This document shows positions 34,628-43,247 of a stretch of 64,000 bases of DNA, one piece after another; the first letter of the stretch is position 1; each line of letters starts with the position of its first letter. The notes below the pieces were generated by a model. That model did no database searches. It saw only the letters and a list, made by a program, of their open reading frames with translations, and was not told the DNA's origin. The stretch is from Pseudoxanthomonas suwonensis (GTDB lineage: Bacteria > Pseudomonadota > Gammaproteobacteria > Xanthomonadales > Xanthomonadaceae): the NCBI GenBank assembly GCA_003240695.1, contig QFNC01000002.1:62001-126000 (forward strand), read 5' to 3'. Made by a program: the position numbers and the translations under genes.

Positions 34628-35107
34628 TTACTCCGCCGGCGCCAGCGCATCGGCCAGACGCGCCTGGATGCGATCCAGGTCCGGGATCAGCGCGGCGTCC
34701 TCGCGCAGCATCACGCGGGCGGCCACGGCATCGGGCAACTCGGCATCGCCCTCGCCGTCCACCGGCGACAATGCCTCGCGCGACACGGTGACCAGGCGCG
34801 GGAAGCCTTGGGTCAGCATCGCGAAATACGGGGGCAGCCGGTCGTCGTCGGCAAACGCTTTCAGCACCAGCAGCTTGTTGCCCAGGCGCGGGGTTTCCGC
34901 GGCCAGTCCGGCCATGCGCGCGAAGGAGATCATCGGCACGTCCCAGCCGCGCCAGCGCGACTTGCCCAGTAGCCAGTCGGGGGCATCGGCCACCGGTTCC
35001 GGCGGCGCGTACGACAGCACTTCGGAAATCACCGCGTTCGGCAGCAATGCGGCACCGCCCTGCACCTGGATCAGCACGCCGCGGATGTCGGAGGTCGACT
35101 GGCTCAC
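34628..35107 (-). CDS. chpC: CheW-like chemosensory adaptor ChpC
   Basis: The 159-residue protein begins with GTG at 35107 overlapping the stop of the CheB-like gene (GTGA). It has a divergent CheW fold (IRGVLIQVQGGAALLPNAVISEVL ... NKLLVLKAF). In Pseudomonas aeruginosa ChpC ends the pil-chp cluster and may link extra receptors to the ChpA pathway. Here too it is the last gene of the cluster. Confidence 0.8.
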   Translation of the reverse strand: MSQSTSDIRGVLIQVQGGAALLPNAVISEVLSYAPPEPVADAPDWLLGKSRWRGWDVPMISFARMAGLAAETPRLGNKLLVLKAFADDDRLPPYFAMLTQGFPRLVTVSREALSPVDGEGDAELPDAVAARVMLREDAALIPDLDRIQARLADALAPAE

Positions 35108-36648
35108 GGGCGGACTCCCAGGATGGCCCAGTTGGACAGGGTGACGGCGATCTGATCCGGCGCGAGCGGATGGGCGCCGGCGGCAATGGCCGTGCCGGCG
35201 CCTTGCGCATCGAAGCAGCTGTCCGGGGTTTGTGCCAGCAGCAGGGCTCCGGTGGCAGCCAATCCGGCCATGGCGGCGGATTGCTGTGGATCGGCCCCGC
35301 TCAACACCACCACTGCGCAACGGGAAGCCTGGCTGGCATCCAGCGCCGGCATGCGGTCGCCTTGAGCATCGAACTGCCAAGCGGCATCGGGCGGGGCATG
35401 CACACCGGTCGCGGAGGCAAGGATGTAGATCCTGCCCGCAGCGATGGCCGCGCCGGGCTGGGCCAATTCCACTGGCAAGGAACTGATGCGCTCGAGCTGC
35501 TGCACCAGCTTGTCGTGGCGTGCACCTTCCAGTTTCTGCTGGATCAGCACCGGACGATCGAACTCCGAGGGCAAGCCGGACAGCAGATGGCGAATGGCGT
35601 CCGGACCACCGATGCCGGCCAGGACCCAGACGGCTCCGGATGGAATGGCTGCCGCAGCGGATGGGGTGGCGGCCGGGGGCGTTTCGATCGCTGGCGCTGC
35701 ATCCTCCTCATCCACCAGGTGCAGATGGGCGATGCGCGATTCCAGATCGTCGAGATTGCGCAACACGGCAGCCGACGGCGATCCGGTCGACGGGGTAGCA
35801 ACCGGCGGCGGAGCGGCATCGGCATCGGCCAACGAGAGAGGGGATGTGATGTCGTCGCTCGCCCGATCCGGCGCATGCGTGGCCGCAGCAGCGGCCGCGG
35901 GAGCTTCGCTGGTCGGCTCGGGCGACGACGGCACGTCCGCGGATAGCTCGGCCTGCAGCGAGCGAAGCAGCTCATCCAGGCCCGTGGGGGCGTTGGCCGG
36001 ACTGTCTAACTCGGGCGGCTTCCAGGCATACTCGTCGGCATCGTCCGAGCCGACATCGGCAGCGGGCGCGGCCTCTCGCGTCAGATCCAGGTCGGCCAGC
36101 GAGATCGGCTCGATGTCCAGACTGTCCACCTTGTCCACGACATCGGCGTCGAAGGTCAGGTCCGCATCCGATGGCACATCCAGAGCCGCTTCGGCATCAA
36201 CCGTTGATGGCGGATCGGCAAGCGCAGGCGCCACGGCTGCCGGAGCGGGCTGCGGCGTGACCGCAGCGCACACGGCGGAACCGGAACCATCCCCCTGCCG
36301 CGGCGGCAGCACGTCATCGTGATGATGCAGCTTGGCCAGCAGATGCCGCATCCAGCGTGCCGCGTCCCAGCCCTGGCGACTCAGGGTCAGCTCGGCCTCG
36401 TCGTAGATCACGGTGAGCGACCGATCGCGCAGCAGGCCCTGGAAGCGTTCCAGCGCTTCCTCGATGCCGGGGTCCAGCAACACCACCACGGCATCCGGGG
36501 CGGCCTGGACGATCTGTGCAGGATCGCCCTGCCCCGGATCCAGCGACAACGCCACGTCCACGCCACCATCGGCCAGCATGCCCTGCATCCTGGCTTCGGC
36601 CTGCCCGGGCTTGCTGATCAGTACCACCCGCTTTGCGGACTCAGACAT
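35104..36648 (-). CDS. chpB: CheB/ChpB-like protein with degenerate methylesterase domain
   Basis: The 514-residue protein starts MSESAKRVVLISKPGQAEAR, a receiver-like region without the phosphoacceptor pattern. A ~200-residue Ala/Asp/Pro-rich linker follows, then a CheB-like C-terminal domain (about residues 335-514). Where CheB has the catalytic STGG and QH motifs, this protein has AGIGGPDA and LIQQKLEG, and the MGxDG segment reads SGADPQQS. All three catalytic positions therefore seem lost. Its place between chpA and chpC fits chpB. It overlaps chpA by 8 nt. It may act as a structural or sensory partner rather than a methylesterase. Confidence 0.75.
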   Translation of the reverse strand: MSESAKRVVLISKPGQAEARMQGMLADGGVDVALSLDPGQGDPAQIVQAAPDAVVVLLDPGIEEALERFQGLLRDRSLTVIYDEAELTLSRQGWDAARWMRHLLAKLHHHDDVLPPRQGDGSGSAVCAAVTPQPAPAAVAPALADPPSTVDAEAALDVPSDADLTFDADVVDKVDSLDIEPISLADLDLTREAAPAADVGSDDADEYAWKPPELDSPANAPTGLDELLRSLQAELSADVPSSPEPTSEAPAAAAAATHAPDRASDDITSPLSLADADAAPPPVATPSTGSPSAAVLRNLDDLESRIAHLHLVDEEDAAPAIETPPAATPSAAAAIPSGAVWVLAGIGGPDAIRHLLSGLPSEFDRPVLIQQKLEGARHDKLVQQLERISSLPVELAQPGAAIAAGRIYILASATGVHAPPDAAWQFDAQGDRMPALDASQASRCAVVVLSGADPQQSAAMAGLAATGALLLAQTPDSCFDAQGAGTAIAAGAHPLAPDQIAVTLSNWAILGVRP

Positions 36649-39600
36649 CGCGTGCCTCCTGCAGCACACCGGTGGCCAGCAGCAACTCGTTGACGTTGCG
36701 CATCAATTCGGCTTCCTGGTACGGCTTGCCCAGGTAGCGCTCCACGCCGATCTCGAAGGCACGCTGGCGGTGCTTCTCGCCGGTGCGCGAGGTGATCATG
36801 ATGATCGGGATGTTGCGCATGCGCACGTCCGCGCGCATGCGGGTGGCCAGCTCGTACCCGTCCATGCGCGGCATTTCGATGTCCAGCAGCATCAGGTCGG
36901 GCAGGCGCTCCTCGAGGCGTTCCAGGGCATCCACGCCGTCCTTTGCGGTGACCACCTCATAGTTGTGGCGTTCCAGCACGCGACCGCTGACCTTGCGCAT
37001 GGTGATGGAGTCGTCCACCACCATGACCAGCGGCACGCGGCTTTCCACGGCCACCGGCGTGGCCACCACGCGCTGATGGGCTGTCTGGCGACGCACCAGC
37101 GGTGCCACGTCCAGGATCACCACCACGCTGCCGTCGCCCATGATGGTCGCGCCGAAGATGCCCGGCACCGAGGCCACCTGCGGACCCAGTGGCTTGACCA
37201 CGATCTCGCGGTTGCCCAGCACCTGATCCACGCTGACTGCGGCACGCAGGTCGCCGGCGCGGATCAGCAGCAGCGGCATCTGCAGCTGCCCTTCGGCGCG
37301 TGCCGGCGGGTGCCCGACCAGCTGGCCGAGGTCGCGGATGATGTAGTCCTCGCCACCGTAGCTGTAGACCGGGTCGTCCTGGTCCAGCACGTCGCGGTTC
37401 ACGCGGCCCACGCCGCGCACCGAGGCGATCGGCACGGCAAACGTGGTTTCGCCGATGCGCACGAACACGGCCTGGGTGACCGCCATGGTCTGCGGCAGGC
37501 GCAGCGCGAACGTGGTGCCGCGGCCTTCGCGACTGTCGATGTCGATGCTGCCGCCGAGCTGGCGGATTTCGCTGGCGACCACGTCCATGCCGACGCCACG
37601 GCCGGCCAGGCGGCTCACCGATTCGGCGGTGGAGAAGCCGGGCTGGAAGATCAGCTCGCGCAGCTCGCTGTCGCTGGGCTGCGCGTCGGCAGGCAGCAGT
37701 CCGCGCTGCAGTGCGCGCTGCTGGATGGCCGGCAGGTTGATGCCGCTGCCGTCGTCGCCGACTTCCAGCACCACTTCCGAACCTTCGCGACGCACTGCGA
37801 TGCGCACCGTCCCTTCTTCGGCCTTGTTGGCCGCACGTCGCGCATCCGGCATCTCCAGACCGTGCGCCACGGCATTGCGCAGCATGTGCTCCAGCGGTGC
37901 GGTCATGCGTTCCAGCACGTTGCGATCCAGTTCGCCTTGGGCACCTTCCAGTTTCAGCTGAGCGTGCTTGCCGGTCTCGCTGGCGGCCTGGCGGACCACG
38001 CGGCGCAGGCGCGGCACCAGGCTGTCGAAAGGCAGCATGCGCGTGCGCATCAGGCCTTCCTGCAGCTCCGAGCTCACCCGCGACTGCTGCAGCAGCAGGG
38101 TTTCGTACTGGCGGGTCTGCTCGGACAGCGTGGCCTGCAGGCTGATCATGTCCGACGAGGTCTCGCCCAGCGCACGCGAGAGCTGCTGAAGGCTGGAGAA
38201 GCGGTCCAGTTCAAGCGGATCGAACGCGGGATCGGCCACGTCCTGCTCGCGCTGGTAGCGGGCCACGATCTGCGCTTCGGTTTCTGCATCCAGACGACGC
38301 AGCTGGTCGCGCAGACGCGTGTTGGTCTGTTCCATTTCCACCATCGCCGCACGGAATCCGGCCAGCTGCTGTTCCAGACGGGCGCGGTAGATGGCCACTT
38401 CGCCGGCGTAGTTCACCAGCCGGTCCAGCAGATCGGCGCGGATGCGGACCTGCTCCTGCGGCGCCTGCGCGATGCTGTCGTCGTCCAGGTCGATCCGGTC
38501 GGACACCGGCGGCGACAGTGGCGGCAGTTCGGGCAATGGCGCGAATGCGGACAGGGCCATGTCCACGGCTTCGACCACGTCGGTCGGCACGGTCTCGCCG
38601 TGATCCGCGTGGACAGGCCGATCGTCGCCTGCCAGGCTGGCGACGGCACCCGCATCTGTCCACGTTTCGGCATCGTCTGCCGTCACGTCCTTCAGGCTGT
38701 CCAGCAGGGCCTCGACGGCAAGGGCATCGTCATCGACGGCGGATTCCGCGGCAACCGGTTCCGCCGGCTGCTGCACCGATGCGTCCTCGACAACTGCGGC
38801 AGTCGCGTCCCGGTCCTCGATCGAAGCAACCGGATGGTCGGCATCGGCAGGCTCGTGAGCAGTCGGGTCGTGGCCCGGCACGCGTACCGCGTCGGCACCC
38901 GGACGCAGCAGGCTGCTTTCGCCGCGCGCATGGGCATTGAATTCGGCAATCAACCGTTCCGGCGTGGCCACCGCGCGCTGTTCGCCGATGCGCGTGACCA
39001 TGGCATGCAGGCGATCGAAGCCCACTTCCAGCAGCGGAATGGTGGTGACGTTGACCGCCACGGTGCGCTCGGCCAGCGCTTCCAGCAGGGATTCCATGGC
39101 ATGGGCGGTTTCGCCCACTTCCATCAACCCGGCCATGCGCGCGCCGCCCTTGATGGTGTGCAGATCGCGCTGCAAGGCGGTGACGTGATCCAGCTGGCGC
39201 GGTTCGGCGGCGAACTGGTTCAGCACGCCATCGGCATGATCCAGCAGATCGCCGGCTTCCTCGACGAAGATTTCCACCAGTTCGCTGTCCAGGTCGGTCG
39301 AATCCAGCGGTTCGGCCGGGTCGTCGATCTCGGCAAGCGGACGCAGCAGGGCGGCCGCGACCAGTGGCGACAAGGTCGTGTCATCGGATGCTTCCGCCGC
39401 AACGGGTTCGACGATCTCCGCCGGGACGCCTTCGGTTGCGGCCGCAGCAGCGGCAGCTTCCGCCTGGGCCTTGAGGCGCTGCTCTTCCATCACCGCGAAG
39501 TCGTGGAATTCCTTTTCGCGCAGTGCGGCCACTTCGGCTTCGTGCTGCAGACGCGCGGCCTCGGCGTGCATGGCATCGATCTGCACCTGCAGGCGCGGAT

Positions 39601-42600
39601 CCAGCCGCTTGTCCTCGTCCGCATCGGCATCGGAGCCCGTCCCGCGCAGGCGCTGTTCTTCCAGACGCAGGAAGTCCTCGAACTCCTTGGCTCGCAGGTC
39701 CGCCTGCTCGGCCGCGTTGCGCAATTCTTCCGACACCAGCCGGATGGCGGCCGTGGAAGTGGGTGCGGCTTCATCCACGCGCTCGCGGATGGCCCGGATC
39801 CGTTCCTCGGCACGACGCTGGGCATGGCGATGTTCCTGTTCGCGCTGCCCGGCCAGTTGCTGTGCGGCCGCTTCGCTTTCGGAGTCGCTGCGCGCCATGT
39901 CGAGCAGATTGGCTTCGAGCGCTGCCAATGCCTGCGCATCCGCTTCCGCCTTCTCGCGTGCGATCCGATCCTGCTCCGCATACTCGGCTTCCAAGCGCGC
40001 GTATTCGGCTTCATCTTCGGCCGCGACACGTTCGGCTTCAACGCGTTCGGCTTCGACACGTTCGGCTTCGACACGTTCGGCTTCGACACGTTCGGCTTCG
40101 ACACGCTCGGCTTCGAGGCGTTCGGCTTCAAGGCGTTCGGCTTCGACACGCTCGGCTTCGAGGCGTTCGGCTTCGACACGCTCGGCTTCGAGACGCTCGG
40201 CTTCGAGGCGTTCGGCTTCGAGGCGTTCGGTTTCGACACGCTCGGCTTCGAGACGCTCGGCTTCGACACGCTCGGCTTCGAGACGCTCGGCTTCAAGGCG
40301 TTCGGCTTCGAGGCGTTCGGCTTCGAGACGCTCGGCTTCAAGGCGTTCGGCTTCGAGGCGTTCGGCTTCGAGACGCTCGGCTTCGAGACGCTCGGCTTCG
40401 AGGCGTTCGGCTTCGACACGCTCGGCTTCGAGGCGTTCGGCTTCGAGGCGTTCGGCTTCGACACGCTCGGCTTCGAGACGCTCGGCTTCGGCCAGCTGCC
40501 TGTCTTCCAGTGTCTCCCGCGGCGGCCACACGGCTTCGGGCAAGCCATTGCGCAGCTGCGACAGCTGCGCACCGAGTGCCTGCACCACCGGCACGCGCGT
40601 CGGAGTCGACTGCAGGCCGTTCAAGGTGCCAAGGATCGCGTCGGCCAACTGCGCGATGGCAGCGACGCCGGCAGCATCCATGGCAACATGATTGCCCAGC
40701 AAGCGGCGTACATAGCCTTCCGCCGGGTGGATGGCTTCGGTGATCGCGGGGACATCCGCCATCGCGAATGCACCATTCATCGTATGCAGCGCACGCAGCA
40801 GCGGCTCGTCGGCCAGCGCGGTGCCGGCGGCACGCTGCGACCAATCGTCCACCGTCTGCAGATGCCCTTGCACTTCGGCGACCAGGATTTCCAGCAGCAC
40901 CGGGTCCACTTCGGGCGTGTCGACCCATTCCTCGCTGACTGCCGATTCCTCGTCGGTCGCCATCGAAACCGGTTCGACAGGGGTGTCGGCCGCGGTTTCG
41001 ACAGCAACCGGTTCCGCCCCGGCCTGCGCTGCCGTTTCCGGCACGACTTCGACCGTATCGGCCTGGGCGACGCTGTCCGCGACGATGTCGGTTTCGGCCA
41101 GGGCCGGTACATCGACCGGCACGGATGGCGGCTGCGTCGTTTCGACAACGGCTGTCGCCGCTGCTCCGGCCACTTGCGCGTCCGTGAGAAACACGTCCTC
41201 GCCGGCAGCGATGCGATCGGCAGCCGCGGTGATCGCGTCCAGGTCCGCCGAAACGCCGCGCACGCCGCTCAAGGCATCATGCAGCTGCGGCAGCACACCG
41301 GCCGCATGGCCGACCAGCTGCACGACAGCCGGCGACACCGCACGGTGACCATCGCGCACGCTGTTCAGCATGTGCTCGATGTGCCAGCTGAATTCGCCGA
41401 GTGTCCTGGCACCGACCAGGCGGCCGCTGCCTTTGAGGGTGTGGAAGATGCGGCGGATCGCATGCAGCCTGTCGGCATCGTCGGGCGCGTCGCGCCACTC
41501 GGGCAGCTGGGCATCGAGATTCTGCATTTCCTCCTGCAGTTCCTCGAGGAAGATGCCACGGATCTCGTCGTCGATGTCGTCGCTGGACAGATCGAAGCCG
41601 CCCGCCAATGGCGTGCTGGCATCTGCCGTAGCCGTGGCGGTCGTCTGGCCGAACGCATCCACCGGGATGGCATCCAGTCCTTCCAGGCCACGCACCGACT
41701 CGGGCGCAGCGGGTTCGGCTGCGGGCGCAGCGCTGGCATCCGTTTCGGCCGTCACCGCACTGCCGGCAGGCGTTGCATGCAGCACATCTGCATGCGCGTG
41801 CGCTTCGTCGCTTGGGACGGCTGCAGGGGCATCGGTAGCCGGTTCGGCATCGACAGGCGTTGCGGGCAGGTCGTCTGCATCTGCAGCCGGCGACGCAACC
41901 CTGGGCTCGTCGTCCACGTGCTCGGGCAGGGGCCAGTACTGCAGGCTTTCCAGGCTCTGGCGCGCGATGTCGAGAATCCCGTCGCGATTGCCGCGCTGGT
42001 CGCGCAGTGCTTCCAGGAAATATTCGATGCTGGCCAGCGCGTCGGCCAGGCTGTCCAGCTGGCGGCCGGTCGGCACCTTGGCCTGGTCGATCAGTTCGTG
42101 TTCCACGTAGCCGCGCACGGCTACCAGGTAATCGGCAGGCACCGACAGATCGAGCATGCGCAGCGCGCCGGTGACTTCCTGCAGCAGTCGCGGCACGTCG
42201 GCCAGATGGCTGTGGTCCCAGTTGCTTTCCACGAAAGCCACCAGCCCCTGCCGCGCGTCGGCGAAGTTGGCGATGGCTTCGCGGGCCAGGGCGCTGGCCA
42301 GCTTGCGGGCCTCGCCCAGGGCCAGCAGTTCGCTGCCGCCCTCGGCCCAGTTCAGCCCGGCGACGTGTTCGTCCATCGACGCTTCCACGCGCAGCAACGC
42401 GCCGGCGATGTCCATCAGGCGCAGCTCGTCCACCATGCCGCCCTGCTGCGCCATCAACGCCACGGCATCGCGCTGTTGCTGGATGCTGGCACGATCCTCG
42501 TCCAGTCCCAGCATGGCCAGCGTGTCGGCCACGCGGGTCAGGGTATCTGCCTGCACGCGCAGACGCACCACGTCGGCCTGGGGATTGCGCAGATGCAGGT

Positions 42601-43168
42601 CCAGCACGTCCTTGACCTGCATCAGGTCTTCCTTCACCGCACCGCTGACCGTGTCCAGCAACGCGCGATTGCGCCCGGACAGGCTGCCGCGCGCGTGTTC
42701 CATCTCGTCGACGCTGACGCCGGCGGCCGAGCGCGTGGCCTGCGCCCAGTCGTCCTCGCTCATGGCGCCATCGCCGCGCGATTCGCGCAGCTCGTTCACC
42801 AGCGGCAGTAGGGCCATCGGCACGTCGCGGTGCCCGTCCTGCAGGCGTTCCAGGTAGTCAGGCAATTGCAGCGCGCCGCGCAGCAGCGCCGCACCGGCCT
42901 TGTCGTTGGCCAGCGCCCTGCCCTGGACGACCGCCTCGGCCGTATGCTCCATGTCCTGCGCGACCATGGCCGGCGCATGCATCTCCAGCATCTGCAGGGT
43001 GCCGCGCACCTGACGCAACGGGTCGATGACGCCACGGATGATGTCCACGTCGTCCGGCGCGGCCAGGAATTCCTCCACGGCCGTGCGGATCTGCAGCATG
43101 GCCACGTCGATTTCCGGCTTGACCCAGCCGAGCGTGGTGTAGTCGATCACGGCGGGCGATGTGTTCAT
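36641..43168 (-). CDS. chpA: Giant chemosensory hybrid histidine kinase ChpA (PilL)
   Basis: The 2175-residue CheA-type kinase controls type IV pilus twitching and mechanosensing. Domains in order: N-terminal FimL-like region (1-~530); Hpt1 with H576 (FHTLKGSGR); a second Hpt with H795 in HTMNGAF, diverged; 31 EAERL/V repeats (894-1048) and more charged helix; Hpt3 with H1337 (LHTIKGGAR); dimerisation and ATPase (N-box RNAVAHG, G-box GRGVGMDV); CheW-like domain; C-terminal receiver with D2096 (LLDIEMPRMDGY). P. aeruginosa ChpA (2472 residues) has more phosphotransfer domains. AGGAGT precedes ATG 43168. Confidence 0.95.
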   Translation of the reverse strand: MNTSPAVIDYTTLGWVKPEIDVAMLQIRTAVEEFLAAPDDVDIIRGVIDPLRQVRGTLQMLEMHAPAMVAQDMEHTAEAVVQGRALANDKAGAALLRGALQLPDYLERLQDGHRDVPMALLPLVNELRESRGDGAMSEDDWAQATRSAAGVSVDEMEHARGSLSGRNRALLDTVSGAVKEDLMQVKDVLDLHLRNPQADVVRLRVQADTLTRVADTLAMLGLDEDRASIQQQRDAVALMAQQGGMVDELRLMDIAGALLRVEASMDEHVAGLNWAEGGSELLALGEARKLASALAREAIANFADARQGLVAFVESNWDHSHLADVPRLLQEVTGALRMLDLSVPADYLVAVRGYVEHELIDQAKVPTGRQLDSLADALASIEYFLEALRDQRGNRDGILDIARQSLESLQYWPLPEHVDDEPRVASPAADADDLPATPVDAEPATDAPAAVPSDEAHAHADVLHATPAGSAVTAETDASAAPAAEPAAPESVRGLEGLDAIPVDAFGQTTATATADASTPLAGGFDLSSDDIDDEIRGIFLEELQEEMQNLDAQLPEWRDAPDDADRLHAIRRIFHTLKGSGRLVGARTLGEFSWHIEHMLNSVRDGHRAVSPAVVQLVGHAAGVLPQLHDALSGVRGVSADLDAITAAADRIAAGEDVFLTDAQVAGAAATAVVETTQPPSVPVDVPALAETDIVADSVAQADTVEVVPETAAQAGAEPVAVETAADTPVEPVSMATDEESAVSEEWVDTPEVDPVLLEILVAEVQGHLQTVDDWSQRAAGTALADEPLLRALHTMNGAFAMADVPAITEAIHPAEGYVRRLLGNHVAMDAAGVAAIAQLADAILGTLNGLQSTPTRVPVVQALGAQLSQLRNGLPEAVWPPRETLEDRQLAEAERLEAERVEAERLEAERLEAERVEAERLEAERLEAERLEAERLEAERLEAERLEAERLEAERLEAERLEAERVEAERLEAERVETERLEAERLEAERLEAERVEAERLEAERVEAERLEAERLEAERVEAERVEAERVEAERVEAERVEAERVAAEDEAEYARLEAEYAEQDRIAREKAEADAQALAALEANLLDMARSDSESEAAAQQLAGQREQEHRHAQRRAEERIRAIRERVDEAAPTSTAAIRLVSEELRNAAEQADLRAKEFEDFLRLEEQRLRGTGSDADADEDKRLDPRLQVQIDAMHAEAARLQHEAEVAALREKEFHDFAVMEEQRLKAQAEAAAAAAATEGVPAEIVEPVAAEASDDTTLSPLVAAALLRPLAEIDDPAEPLDSTDLDSELVEIFVEEAGDLLDHADGVLNQFAAEPRQLDHVTALQRDLHTIKGGARMAGLMEVGETAHAMESLLEALAERTVAVNVTTIPLLEVGFDRLHAMVTRIGEQRAVATPERLIAEFNAHARGESSLLRPGADAVRVPGHDPTAHEPADADHPVASIEDRDATAAVVEDASVQQPAEPVAAESAVDDDALAVEALLDSLKDVTADDAETWTDAGAVASLAGDDRPVHADHGETVPTDVVEAVDMALSAFAPLPELPPLSPPVSDRIDLDDDSIAQAPQEQVRIRADLLDRLVNYAGEVAIYRARLEQQLAGFRAAMVEMEQTNTRLRDQLRRLDAETEAQIVARYQREQDVADPAFDPLELDRFSSLQQLSRALGETSSDMISLQATLSEQTRQYETLLLQQSRVSSELQEGLMRTRMLPFDSLVPRLRRVVRQAASETGKHAQLKLEGAQGELDRNVLERMTAPLEHMLRNAVAHGLEMPDARRAANKAEEGTVRIAVRREGSEVVLEVGDDGSGINLPAIQQRALQRGLLPADAQPSDSELRELIFQPGFSTAESVSRLAGRGVGMDVVASEIRQLGGSIDIDSREGRGTTFALRLPQTMAVTQAVFVRIGETTFAVPIASVRGVGRVNRDVLDQDDPVYSYGGEDYIIRDLGQLVGHPPARAEGQLQMPLLLIRAGDLRAAVSVDQVLGNREIVVKPLGPQVASVPGIFGATIMGDGSVVVILDVAPLVRRQTAHQRVVATPVAVESRVPLVMVVDDSITMRKVSGRVLERHNYEVVTAKDGVDALERLEERLPDLMLLDIEMPRMDGYELATRMRADVRMRNIPIIMITSRTGEKHRQRAFEIGVERYLGKPYQEAELMRNVNELLLATGVLQEARDV
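40025..40489 (-). repeat. 31 tandem 15-bp repeats inside chpA
   Basis: There are 31 uninterrupted 15-bp units, each encoding EAERL or EAERV (one unit ETERL). Third-base and codon differences (GAG/GAA, CGC/CGT, CTC/CTT/GTC/GTG) make several unit types that recur in blocks, as expected from unequal exchange. The length change per unit is in frame, so copy number may vary between strains. Predicted product: a continuous charged helix of 155 residues. Confidence 0.97.
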
Positions 43169-43247
43169 CCGCAAACTCCTTGCAACGGGTGCGGCCGCCC
43201 GTGCGGCAGACGATGGGTCATGTCCGTCATCCGGTCCGTTCCGCTCC

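Noticed and set aside
40025..40489. CRISPR-like array impression from regular short repeats
   Set aside because: The units are 15 bp, directly abutting with no spacers, and lie in frame within chpA.
36413..42811. A 2132-codon open frame antisense to chpA
   Set aside because: It is the mirror of chpA. High GC and strong codon bias keep the opposite strand open, and its text is low-complexity (FGFDTLGFE repeats). It has no domain.
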